A DNA stretch of 13,803 nucleotides from Lachnospiraceae bacterium (GTDB lineage Bacteria; Bacillota; Clostridia; Lachnospirales; Lachnospiraceae): positions 1 through 13,803 of the forward strand of contig VSNY01000099.1 of NCBI GenBank assembly GCA_009774535.1. Direction: 5' to 3'. Shown here piece after piece: positions 1 to 7,788 of this stretch. Under the pieces are notes generated by a model that saw only the letters and a program-made list of their open reading frames with translations, was not told the DNA's origin and did not search any database. Every line of letters begins with the position of its first letter. The first letter of the stretch is position 1. Both the position numbers and the translations under genes were made by a program.

Positions 1-107
1 AGATTATATCAGAGTTCTGTTTTTACATCAGGTATAAGAATTACATTAAATATTTCATATAGATAAGATTGAAATCATTGATATTTTAAGGAAGGTTAAA
101 AGAAAAT

Positions 108-1859
108 ATGAATGTATTAAAACTGTTTGTAAGACATAATAAATCGGGCATCAAAACAAAATATGTATGGATGGTGCTTTGCATTATAATGTTTGTGACA
201 ACAGTCTTTTATTGTTCAGGTGATCTGGGAGCGACAGCTTCACATGGAATTTATTTATGGGAAAGTATTTTTTCTGGAAATTTCTTTCTGGTTTACTCTG
301 ATTTTATTCAGAATCCTTTAACAATTATTGCGTATTATACACCATCTTTATATTTTTTATTTGCAGTATGGAATTTTCCAGTTTATATATTATATAAGCT
401 GGGAATGCCATTTTTGAGAGATATTACAATTTTAACTTTTGGTGTTATGATATGGAACAAGATCTTGTTGTTTTTGTTTATTTTTTTAATGATCTGGGCA
501 ATTGATAACATTGCACAAACATATCAAATCAGCGATGTTAATCGAAAAATGTTATCATTTTCAGTTGCATCGTCATTTTTAGTAATTTATCCTTCTTTGA
601 TTATGGGACAATACGATGTAATATCAGCAGCAATATCATTATTTGGTATTTCTGCATATTTGAAGAATGAAGAAAAAAAATTTATGATTGCTTTTATGAT
701 TGCATCTGGATTTAAGTTTTTTTCTATTTTAATTTATATACCACTGATATTATTAGAAGAAAAAAATATTTTGAAAGTAGCAGTCAAAAGTTCATTAGCA
801 CTTTTTATTCCGATATTATCAAAAGTATTGTTTTGTAGAGATGTAGCATATACTTATGTTGGCGAATTTTCTAAACAAAAAACATTTAGTCTGTTAGAAA
901 AGACGGTACCAGGAAATTATTCTGCAGTGCCAATTGTTGCAATTTTATTGATAGGAGTATGTATCTTTGCATATGTGACGAGTTCTGAACGAAAAAAAGA
1001 TTATACCATTTATTTATCTTTTGCCGTATTTGGAATTATGTTTTGTTTTATGGCTTTTGGGCCTTATTGGATTATTTTGATTGCACCTTATGCAATATTA
1101 ATTTGTTTTTTAAATTTAGGAAAGGATCAAAAGACTAGTGCAAATTTTTTAATGGTGTTTGCAATTGAAATTTCCATGTGTATTTTAACATTATATTATC
1201 ATCATGATAATTTAGATTATGCATTATTATATAGGGGCTTACTTTATAATAAATTGAAGTTCCGTCCGCCAGCATTTAGCGTTTATGGTTTTGTGCAAAA
1301 TCATGGATTGGGTACTTATGTAACTTGCATTGCAGGAGTCTTTATTACATGTATATTTTGTTTGTTTATTATAAATTTGCCGTCTAAACAGAAAGAAGTA
1401 GTAAAATTGTATGAACAGGAGCTAGCAGTTCATGACAGGTGGACGTTATATATAAAATCGCTTGTAACAGTATTATTTATGGGCGTAACTACATTGTGTT
1501 TTGTAGTTCCGTTTAAATTGTCCTATAACTTTTTGGAATTATCCTATAATGGAAAGTTTAAAGAAGAACCTGATGGATATTATGTATTGGAAGAAAGTAG
1601 TGTCACGAGTAAAAGTCTTGTTCTGCAGCCAGGAGAATATGATATTGAAATTATTGGTGAAGGTTTGGCAGCGGAAGGTATGGAGTATTATGTTCAGGAT
1701 TACGGTGAGTTTGCAGGTGCTCATGATTTTCACATAAGTGATGATAAGGTAAAGTTTATGTTGTCAATTCCACAATATTCAGAGGATATTAAGATCGTGA
1801 TTAACACCAAAGACAATCAGATTAAAATAAAAAAAATGAAAATCATGCATAGCGAGTAA
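108..1859 (+). CDS. Polytopic membrane glycosyltransferase, GT-C-like, with extracytoplasmic C-terminal domain
   Basis: 583 residues. About a dozen hydrophobic segments run from residue 19 to 469 (the first about 19-36, the last about 447-469), followed by a soluble, strand-rich tail of about 114 residues (470-583). Two features recall polyprenyl-phosphate-sugar-dependent GT-C enzymes: an acidic residue just after the first segment (GDLG, 38-41) and the loop motif MGQYD at 166-170 (GQ[YFN]D is common in GT87/PIG-M-like proteins). The likely role is transfer of a lipid-linked sugar on the outer face of the membrane to a surface glycan; acceptor and donor cannot be read from sequence. The ATG at 108 has AGGAAGG at 89-95, a rather long 12-nt spacing. 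This is the most AT-rich gene here. It lies 28 nt before rfbF on the same strand, so it probably belongs to the polysaccharide operon. The GT-C call is inference; a flippase-like or other membrane enzyme is possible. Confidence 0.7.
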   Translation: MNVLKLFVRHNKSGIKTKYVWMVLCIIMFVTTVFYCSGDLGATASHGIYLWESIFSGNFFLVYSDFIQNPLTIIAYYTPSLYFLFAVWNFPVYILYKLGMPFLRDITILTFGVMIWNKILLFLFIFLMIWAIDNIAQTYQISDVNRKMLSFSVASSFLVIYPSLIMGQYDVISAAISLFGISAYLKNEEKKFMIAFMIASGFKFFSILIYIPLILLEEKNILKVAVKSSLALFIPILSKVLFCRDVAYTYVGEFSKQKTFSLLEKTVPGNYSAVPIVAILLIGVCIFAYVTSSERKKDYTIYLSFAVFGIMFCFMAFGPYWIILIAPYAILICFLNLGKDQKTSANFLMVFAIEISMCILTLYYHHDNLDYALLYRGLLYNKLKFRPPAFSVYGFVQNHGLGTYVTCIAGVFITCIFCLFIINLPSKQKEVVKLYEQELAVHDRWTLYIKSLVTVLFMGVTTLCFVVPFKLSYNFLELSYNGKFKEEPDGYYVLEESSVTSKSLVLQPGEYDIEIIGEGLAAEGMEYYVQDYGEFAGAHDFHISDDKVKFMLSIPQYSEDIKIVINTKDNQIKIKKMKIMHSE

Positions 1860-1887
1860 AATACAAGATTGATGAAAGGAGATTTAA

Positions 1888-2670
1888 GTGAAAGTTGTTA
1901 TTTTAGCCGGAGGGTATGGGACAAGAATTTCAGAAGAAAGTATGGTTAAGCCTAAACCGATGATTGAGATTGGTGGTCAGCCGATTTTATGGCACATTAT
2001 GAAAGAATATTCCTACTATGGATATCATGAGTTTATTATTTGCGCTGGTTATAAACAGCATGTTATAAAGGAATATTTTGCAAATTATTATCTTTATAGA
2101 TCAGATATTACATTTGATTTTACAAAAGAGAATGCTGTTTTGATCCATCATAATGCTGCAGAGCCATGGAAGGTAACTGTTGTAGATACGGGACTGCATA
2201 CGCTTACTGGTGGACGAATTCAAAAGATACAAGATTATATAAATAATGAATCATTTCTGATTACTTATGGGGATGCAGTATGTGATGTAAATATTCAAGA
2301 TGTGGTCTCTTTTCATAAGAAACATGGAAAAGTTATTACTATGACAGCTGTACAGCCCGAAGGGCGTTTTGGAACACTTCAAATCGGTGAACATCATATT
2401 GTAGATACATTTTCTGAAAAGAAAAAAGAGGATAGTGGATGGATTAATGGTGGATATATGGTTGCTGAACCTAAGCTGTTTGATTACATTAGTGGAGAAC
2501 AGGTCGCATTGGAACGAGAACCATTAAGAAAACTATCAGGTGAGAAGCAGCTGGCAGCATATAAGCATAGGGGATTTTGGAAGTGTATGGATACACTAAA
2601 AGAAAAAAACCAACTGGATGAAATGATTCAATGTGGACATGCACCCTGGATGGTGTGGGGGGGGGTATAG
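1888..2670 (+). CDS. rfbF: Glucose-1-phosphate cytidylyltransferase (CDP-glucose pyrophosphorylase)
   Basis: Catalyses CTP + glucose-1-phosphate to CDP-glucose + PPi in the cytoplasm, the first committed step to CDP-3,6-dideoxyhexoses. The 260 residues match the family's usual length. The nucleotidyltransferase signature GGYGTR is at 8-13, followed by KPKPM at 21-25. The metal-site motif YGDAVCD is at 127-133, and the tail ends APWMVW, as in RfbF proteins. The start is GTG at 1888, with GAAAGGAG at 1874-1881 as Shine-Dalgarno; the protein then begins exactly at the family N-terminus (MKVVILAGG). The stop lies 3 nt before rfbH, so the two are translationally close. A run of nine G (2657-2665) encodes its last residues. 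The gene is AT-rich like its downstream partners. Confidence 0.95.
   Translation: MKVVILAGGYGTRISEESMVKPKPMIEIGGQPILWHIMKEYSYYGYHEFIICAGYKQHVIKEYFANYYLYRSDITFDFTKENAVLIHHNAAEPWKVTVVDTGLHTLTGGRIQKIQDYINNESFLITYGDAVCDVNIQDVVSFHKKHGKVITMTAVQPEGRFGTLQIGEHHIVDTFSEKKKEDSGWINGGYMVAEPKLFDYISGEQVALEREPLRKLSGEKQLAAYKHRGFWKCMDTLKEKNQLDEMIQCGHAPWMVWGGV
2657..2665 (+). repeat. Nine-G homopolymer at the rfbF/rfbH junction
   Basis: Nine consecutive G residues encode the final W-G-G of RfbF and stop 8 nt before the rfbH ATG (2674). The run could act as a G-rich Shine-Dalgarno for rfbH, because no other ribosome site is visible in the junction. Loss of one G would carry the RfbF frame past its stop to 2860; gain of one G would carry it to a stop near 2690, beyond the rfbH start. 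The tract is exceptional in an AT-rich gene. That it varies is inference. Confidence 0.8.
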
Positions 2671-2673
2671 ACG

Positions 2674-4017
2674 ATGGCAGATTGGAAAAATGAGCAAGAA
2701 GCAAGGGCGCAGATCAAAAGCATTATTACAGCCTACTATCATGATTTTAAGGAGAAAAAAGAACTATATCAAACAGGTGATAGGATTACATATGCGTCGC
2801 GTGTGTATGATGAAAAAGAAATGTGTGTATTGGCAGATGCAATGCTTGATTTTTGGCTGACTGCAGGTAAATATTCAGAGAATTTTGAGAAAGAATTTGC
2901 AAAATGGATCGGAGTAAAATATGTGCATATTGTCAATAGTGGTTCTTCTGCGAATTTGATTGCTTTTTCTGTACTAACTGCACCTGAACTTGGTGAACGG
3001 CAGATCAAACGAGGTGATGAAGTAATTACAACAGCTTGCGCTTTTCCGACTACAATTACGCCAATTTTGCAATATGGAGCAGTTCCTGTTTTTGTGGATG
3101 TGACAATTCCACAATACAACATAGATATTGATGCACTTGAGGCAGCGCGTTCTGAGAAGACGAAGGCAGTAATGGTTGCTCATACATTAGGTAATCCGTT
3201 TAATTTAAAGGAAGTAAAATCTTTCTGTGACAGGTATGGTTATTGGTTGGTTGAGGACAATTGTGACGCACTTGGCTCGAAATATAACATGGATGGTAGA
3301 GTAAAATATACTGGTACATGGGGAGATATTGGTACTAGTAGCTTTTATCCTCCACATCATATGACGATGGGAGAGGGAGGGGCAGTATATACAAACGATC
3401 CGTTGCTGCATAAGTTGATACTTTCTTTTCGAGATTGGGGACGTGATTGTATTTGTCCGCCAGGACAGGATGGTTTTTGCGGACACAGGTTTGACAGTAA
3501 ATTTGGCTTGTTGCCATATGGTTACGATCATAAGTATGTGTATGGGCATTTTGGATATAATCTGAAAGCAACAGACTTACAGGCAGCAATTGGCTGTGAG
3601 CAATTAAAAAAACTTCCTATGTTTATTGAAAAACGGAAGAAACATTGGGATTATTTGAAAAAAGCACTGATGCCTTTGGAAGATAAGCTAATTCTTCCAG
3701 AACCGGAACAGAATAGCGATCCGTCATGGTTTGGTTTTGCTGTGACGATCAGGCAAGAAAAAAGAGAAACAAGCCGAAAACAGGTTACACAATTTTTGGA
3801 AAGACACAATATACAGACTAGATTGTTGTTCAGTGGAAATATTATCAGACACCCATGCTTTGATCATATCCGTAACACGCAGGCATATAGAGTTGTTGGT
3901 TCCTTGCAGAAAACAGATTATATAACAGAAAATACTTTTTGGATTGGTGTTTATCCTGGTATGACGAAAGAGATGTTAGATGATATGACGCAAATGGTCA
4001 TTGAGGCGTTCCAATGA
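2674..4017 (+). CDS. rfbH: CDP-4-dehydro-6-deoxyglucose 3-dehydrase (E1), iron-sulfur/PMP enzyme
   Basis: DegT/DnrJ/EryC1-fold enzyme of 447 residues that removes the C3 hydroxyl of CDP-4-keto-6-deoxyglucose, the key step to 3,6-dideoxysugars. The lysine that binds PLP in ordinary aminotransferases is replaced by histidine: SSFYPPHHMTMGEGG places His228-His229 there, as expected for E1 (His220 in the Yersinia enzyme). The [2Fe-2S] cysteines are visible: Cys197 (VEDNCDALGS), Cys259, Cys261 and Cys269, with C-x-C-x7-C spacing. His228 to Cys259 is 31 residues, as in the Yersinia numbering. Cys197 to His228 is four residues longer. The enzyme needs an electron-donating reductase (RfbI/DdhD type), which is not in the window. 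It starts 3 nt after rfbF and overlaps the next gene by 4 nt (ATGA), so translation is likely coupled. Confidence 0.96.
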   Translation: MADWKNEQEARAQIKSIITAYYHDFKEKKELYQTGDRITYASRVYDEKEMCVLADAMLDFWLTAGKYSENFEKEFAKWIGVKYVHIVNSGSSANLIAFSVLTAPELGERQIKRGDEVITTACAFPTTITPILQYGAVPVFVDVTIPQYNIDIDALEAARSEKTKAVMVAHTLGNPFNLKEVKSFCDRYGYWLVEDNCDALGSKYNMDGRVKYTGTWGDIGTSSFYPPHHMTMGEGGAVYTNDPLLHKLILSFRDWGRDCICPPGQDGFCGHRFDSKFGLLPYGYDHKYVYGHFGYNLKATDLQAAIGCEQLKKLPMFIEKRKKHWDYLKKALMPLEDKLILPEPEQNSDPSWFGFAVTIRQEKRETSRKQVTQFLERHNIQTRLLFSGNIIRHPCFDHIRNTQAYRVVGSLQKTDYITENTFWIGVYPGMTKEMLDDMTQMVIEAFQ

Positions 4018-4961
4018 TGAAGAAAGCAGTGGTTACAGGTGCCAATGGATTTATTGGTCGCTATTTTGTTAAAGAATTAGTAGCAGGTGGATATCATCTG
4101 GTTGCGGTGGTGAAAAATGGGCAGGAGAATATTGTATGTTTTGAAGGAATACCAGATGTGGAGATTGTCTATTGTGACCTGGATCATATAGAAACGCTTC
4201 CGGAATTTATACCATATGATGTATCTGGCTCTGTATTTTATCACTTTGCATGGGCAGGTAGTTCCGGACGTGGCAGGGGAGATTATGCACTGCAGTTTGA
4301 ATGTGCTAAAGGGGCAGTAAAAGCAGCAGTGGCAGCTAAAAAGATGGGGTGTTCCAGAATCGTAGCAGCTGGAAGCATTACACAGTTAATGTACAGAGAT
4401 TATTTATGTCAGGATGCATGTACACCAGAAATTACAGCATGTTATGCAGTAGGAAAAATGGCTGCTGAAGCTATGATGAAATGTGTGTGTACTGAATTGG
4501 GTCTTGATTTATGTTGGACTTATATTTCAAATTTTTATGGTGAGGATGATCCAACAGAAAACTTTATCAATTTTCTTGTGGATAGTTACGCAAGAGGCGA
4601 AACTCCAATGTTAACATCTGCGGAACAGTTAGCAGATTTTATGTATGTCAGTGATGTGGCAAAGGCAATAAAAACGGTAGGAGAGCATGGGCGATCAAAT
4701 ACTTCCTATTATATTGGATACGGGGAACCAAAATCTTTACGGTGGTATATTGAAACAATCCAGAAAAAAATCGCACCTGGAATAGAATCTGGAATTGGCA
4801 AAAAAGCGTTACATGGATTTGGGATCGATTTTGAAAAGATCGATTATAAGAAGCTTTCAAGGGAAACTGGATTTCAGCCAGAAATTTCTTTTGAGACAGG
4901 CATTGAGTGGGTAATCAATAAAAGGATGCATGATTTTATGCAGAAAGGATGCAGAAAATGA
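4014..4961 (+). CDS. NAD(P)-dependent SDR epimerase/reductase, probable CDP-paratose (or abequose) synthase
   Basis: Extended short-chain dehydrogenase/reductase of 315 residues. The Rossmann motif GANGFIG is at 9-15, the catalytic Ser in AAGSIT (Ser121) and YAVGK (Tyr144, Lys148) complete the active site. It sits between RfbH and CDP-paratose 2-epimerase, exactly where RfbS lies in Salmonella-type clusters. The inferred reaction is therefore reduction of CDP-3,6-dideoxy-4-keto-glucose at C4 to CDP-paratose, the substrate of the next enzyme. The sequence is not close to the Salmonella RfbS that I recall, so the assignment rests on position and fold. The ATG lies within rfbH's last codons (ATGA overlap). 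The C-terminus overlaps the next start by 4 nt. Confidence 0.85.
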   Translation: MMKKAVVTGANGFIGRYFVKELVAGGYHLVAVVKNGQENIVCFEGIPDVEIVYCDLDHIETLPEFIPYDVSGSVFYHFAWAGSSGRGRGDYALQFECAKGAVKAAVAAKKMGCSRIVAAGSITQLMYRDYLCQDACTPEITACYAVGKMAAEAMMKCVCTELGLDLCWTYISNFYGEDDPTENFINFLVDSYARGETPMLTSAEQLADFMYVSDVAKAIKTVGEHGRSNTSYYIGYGEPKSLRWYIETIQKKIAPGIESGIGKKALHGFGIDFEKIDYKKLSRETGFQPEISFETGIEWVINKRMHDFMQKGCRK

Positions 4962-5977
4962 AGCTATTGATAACAGGAGGATGCGGATTTTTAGGGAGTA
5001 ATTTGGCAGAGTATGGCATTAAAGCGGGACATAATATCACAGTATTTGATAATTTGTCAAGGATAGGCTCGTCAAAAAATAAGGAATGGTTGGATAATGT
5101 TGGTACCTATTCTTTTATTTACGGCGATATTAGAAATCGAAATGATGTAGAAAACAGTATCAAAGAAAAGCAATATGACGCTGTTTTTCATCTTGCAGGA
5201 CAGGTTGCAATGACAACATCAATAGCTGATCCATATAAGGATTTTGAAATAAATACAGTAGGTTCCATGAATTTGCTGAATGCAGTCAGAATGTTCAGTC
5301 CGCATACTTGTGTATTTTTTTCATCTACAAATAAGGTGTATGGAGATTTGGAACAGTTTACTTACAAAGAGTCAGATACAAGATATCAGTGTATAGAACA
5401 TCCGTATGGATTTGATGAAGATATTCCGCTTGACTTTCATTCACCTTATGGATGCTCAAAAGGAGCGGCGGATCAATATATACTTGATTTTGACAGGATT
5501 TTTGGAATTAAAACAACAGTTTTTAGACATTCTTCTATGTATGGAAGTCGTCAATTTGCCACTTCTGACCAAGGATGGATTGGATGGTTTGTGCAGAAGG
5601 CTCTTGAGAAGAAGACTGATTTAAATCATGAACCATTTACAATATCAGGAAATGGCAAGCAGGTTAGAGATATTCTTCATGCAGATGATATGGCTACACT
5701 TTATTATACAGCGTTGGAACATGTGGATAAAGTGCATGGTGAGGCGTACAACATTGGCGGGACTATGGAACAATCTCTTTCATTGCTTGAACTATTCCGA
5801 ATATTGGAAAATATGCTAGGCATACAGTTGCAATATACAAAATTACCGCCAAGAGTAAGTGATCAGAAAATTTTTGTGGCAGATATATCAAAGATTACAA
5901 ATAAGATTCCATGGAAACCGCATGTTTCAGCGGAAGAGGGAATCAGAAGGATGATTGAATGGGAAGGCAGGAAATAA
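4958..5977 (+). CDS. rfbE: CDP-paratose 2-epimerase (CDP-tyvelose epimerase)
   Basis: 339 residues. Interconverts CDP-paratose and CDP-tyvelose at C2 with bound NAD+. The whole chain resembles Salmonella Typhi RfbE as I recall it, including MKLLITGGCGFLGSN at the start, AGQVAMTTSI, SSTNKVYGDLEQ, LDFHSPYGCSKGAADQY, FRHSSMYG and ISGNGKQVRD. The Rossmann loop GGCGFLG is at 7-13, with Ser/Thr at 123-124 and Tyr164-x3-Lys168. The start at 4958 gives the family N-terminus exactly, has AGAAAGGA at 4942-4949, and overlaps the previous stop by ATGA; an in-frame ATG at 4949 would add three residues. Its presence argues that the end sugar is tyvelose rather than paratose or abequose. It overlaps the GT2 gene downstream. 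Confidence 0.93.
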   Translation: MKLLITGGCGFLGSNLAEYGIKAGHNITVFDNLSRIGSSKNKEWLDNVGTYSFIYGDIRNRNDVENSIKEKQYDAVFHLAGQVAMTTSIADPYKDFEINTVGSMNLLNAVRMFSPHTCVFFSSTNKVYGDLEQFTYKESDTRYQCIEHPYGFDEDIPLDFHSPYGCSKGAADQYILDFDRIFGIKTTVFRHSSMYGSRQFATSDQGWIGWFVQKALEKKTDLNHEPFTISGNGKQVRDILHADDMATLYYTALEHVDKVHGEAYNIGGTMEQSLSLLELFRILENMLGIQLQYTKLPPRVSDQKIFVADISKITNKIPWKPHVSAEEGIRRMIEWEGRK

Positions 5978-6708
5978 TGAGTTGCTTTAAAAATGGTATT
6001 AGTGTTGCACTTCCTGCTTATAAGGAAGCAGAAAACCTTAAAGTAATGCTTCCAAAGTTAAAACGTGTTCTTGCCGATGTTCCACATGAAATTATTGTTA
6101 TCGATACACAGCGTTCTATGGACGATACTAAGAATATTTGTATGCAGTGTGGAGATATTAAGTATATCCATCGTAAAGGTGGAGAGCGTTATGGTGATGC
6201 TGTCAGAACGGCATTTTCAAAAGCATCATTTGTATATACAGTTATTATGGATGCAGATGGTTCCCATAACCCCAATGATATTCTTCGTATGTTAAGCGAA
6301 ATAGAAAGGTCTGGATGTGATTTGGTCATTGGGTCACGGTATTGTAAAGGTGGTAATAGCCATAATGGAATACTGTTAAAAGGGATGTCATGGGTATTAA
6401 ATTGTACATATAGGGTTGTTTTTGGATTAAAGGTAAAGGATGTTTCAGATAGTTTTAGAATGTACAGAACAGAAGAAGTTAAACATCTGAAGTTGGATTG
6501 CGAAGATTTTGATATTGTGGAAGAAATATTGATTCGATTGAATGAAGTCGTTAAAAATTTTAAAATGGTTGAAATTCCTATTTATTTCTCAAAACGTCAA
6601 GGTGGAGAATCAAAGAGGGAACTCGGTAGATTTGTAATATCATATTTAAAGACGATGAAGAGATTGTATCAGGTAAAAAAGAAATGTAAGAGGAAAAACA
6701 TAAAATAA
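5959..6708 (+). CDS. Family 2 glycosyltransferase (polyprenyl-phosphate sugar transferase-like)
   Basis: 249 residues, GT-A fold of the DPM1/GT2 type. VALPAYKEAENL is at 16-27, the metal-binding DAD is at 98-100 (MDADGSHNP), and GSRYCKGG and VSDSFRMYRTE follow further on. The usual VDDGSTDGT segment is changed to IDTQRSMDDT (48-57). No membrane segment follows the catalytic domain, and the tail is strongly basic (KKKCKRKNIK), which may hold it at the membrane surface. It probably transfers one of the sugars made here to a lipid carrier or a growing repeat unit; donor unknown. The ATG at 5959 has AGAAGGA at 5945-5951 and overlaps rfbE by 19 nt. An alternative ATG at 5977 (residue 7) overlaps the rfbE stop by one base and also has an AGGA; either may be used. 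Confidence 0.85.
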   Translation: MGRQEIMSCFKNGISVALPAYKEAENLKVMLPKLKRVLADVPHEIIVIDTQRSMDDTKNICMQCGDIKYIHRKGGERYGDAVRTAFSKASFVYTVIMDADGSHNPNDILRMLSEIERSGCDLVIGSRYCKGGNSHNGILLKGMSWVLNCTYRVVFGLKVKDVSDSFRMYRTEEVKHLKLDCEDFDIVEEILIRLNEVVKNFKMVEIPIYFSKRQGGESKRELGRFVISYLKTMKRLYQVKKKCKRKNIK

Positions 6709-6728
6709 TTATCATGTTCTGTGATAAT
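6708..6728. other. Inverted repeat at the GT2/gmd junction
   Basis: Perfect 7-bp arms ATTATCA (6708-6714) and TGATAAT (6722-6728) around a 7-nt spacer. There is no T-run, so it is a poor intrinsic terminator. It could be an operator or a chance AT-rich dyad. It falls exactly where the base composition of the operon changes. Confidence 0.35.
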
Positions 6729-6756
6729 AATGTATAGAAATCAATAAGGAGACGAT

Positions 6757-7788
6757 ATGAAACGAGTACTAATCACCGGCATCACCGGTCAGGATGGCTC
6801 TTACCTGGCCGAGCTGCTCTTAAAAAAAGGATATGAAGTCTATGGCATCATGCGCCGCAAAAGCGTTGTTGATTACGGAAACGTCGTACATATTAAGGAC
6901 AATATCCATTTTATCTACGCAGATATGACAGACTTAACATCTCTGATCAACGCTGTCAGAATCTCACAGCCAGACGAAGTTTACAACCTCGCCGCACAGT
7001 CTTTTGTAGGGACAAGCTGGGAGCAGCCGACGGCAACGGCAGCGATTGACGCGATTGGTGTTACCAATATTCTTGATGCGATCCGTACTGTCAGGCCGCA
7101 GGCGCATTTTTACCAGGCAGCCACATCTGAGATGTTTGGCAAAGTGCAGGAGATGCCGCAGACGGAAACAACTCCGTTTTACCCGCGCAGTCCATATGGC
7201 GTTGCAAAGCTGTATGGCTACTGGATTACGAAAAATTACCGCGAAAGCTTTGATCTGTTCGCCTGCAGCGGGATTTTATTTAATCACGAGAGCGAACGGC
7301 GGGGCAAGGAATTTGTTACGCGCAAGATTACGTATGCGGCCGCGCGTATCCGTCAGGGCGTGCAGGATCATTTGGAGCTTGGGAATCTGGATGCAAAACG
7401 TGACTGGGGTCATGCCCAGGATTATGTATATGCGATGTGGCTGCTCCTGCAGAATAAAGAGCCGCAGGATTATGTGATCGCGACCAATGAGACAAGAACC
7501 GTGCGTGAATTTGTGGAAACTGCATTCGGGCATGTGGGCATTTCCATTGACTGGGAGGGAGAAGGTGTCCATGAGATTGGTAAAGACCGTTCCAGCGGCA
7601 AGGTGATCGTAAAAGTCAACCCGGAATTTTTCCGTCCGGCAGAAGTGGAACTGTTATGGGGAAATCCGGCAAAGGCAGAACAGGAGCTTGGATGGACGCG
7701 GGAGATTCCGTTTGAAAAGCTGGTGGAACGAATGGTGAAAAGCGATATGGAACTTGTGGCAAAAGAGATCCGGATGGGGGCGTGTTAA
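6757..7788 (+). CDS. gmd: GDP-mannose 4,6-dehydratase
   Basis: 343 residues, a typical length. Converts GDP-D-mannose to GDP-4-keto-6-deoxy-D-mannose with tightly bound NADP+. GITGQDG at 8-14 is the coenzyme loop. The catalytic set is Thr123/Glu125 (ATSEMFG) and Tyr147-x3-Lys151 (SPYGVAK). NHESERRGKEFVTRK at 176-190, DAKRDWGHA and FRPAEV are family signatures that separate it from CDP-glucose and dTDP-glucose dehydratases. The start at 6757 has AAGGAG at 6746-6751. It lies 48 nt after the GT2 gene and abuts rmd with no gap. It is visibly more GC-rich, with codon use unlike the upstream genes, suggesting a different origin from the rfb block. Confidence 0.97.
   Translation: MKRVLITGITGQDGSYLAELLLKKGYEVYGIMRRKSVVDYGNVVHIKDNIHFIYADMTDLTSLINAVRISQPDEVYNLAAQSFVGTSWEQPTATAAIDAIGVTNILDAIRTVRPQAHFYQAATSEMFGKVQEMPQTETTPFYPRSPYGVAKLYGYWITKNYRESFDLFACSGILFNHESERRGKEFVTRKITYAAARIRQGVQDHLELGNLDAKRDWGHAQDYVYAMWLLLQNKEPQDYVIATNETRTVREFVETAFGHVGISIDWEGEGVHEIGKDRSSGKVIVKVNPEFFRPAEVELLWGNPAKAEQELGWTREIPFEKLVERMVKSDMELVAKEIRMGAC

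Noticed and set aside
1..107. Operon promoter upstream of the first gene
   Set aside because: TTTACA near 22-27 has no acceptable -10 at the right distance; the operon more likely starts left of the window.
2633..2860. 75-codon plus-strand frame overlapping the rfbF/rfbH junction
   Set aside because: Not a gene on its own; it is the frame RfbF would enter after a one-base loss in the G9 tract. Recorded only as part of that finding.
6757..7788. Possibility that this dehydratase is the missing CDP-glucose 4,6-dehydratase
   Set aside because: GITGQDG, NHESERRGKEFVTRK and DAKRDWGHA are specific to GDP-mannose 4,6-dehydratase, and it is paired with rmd.
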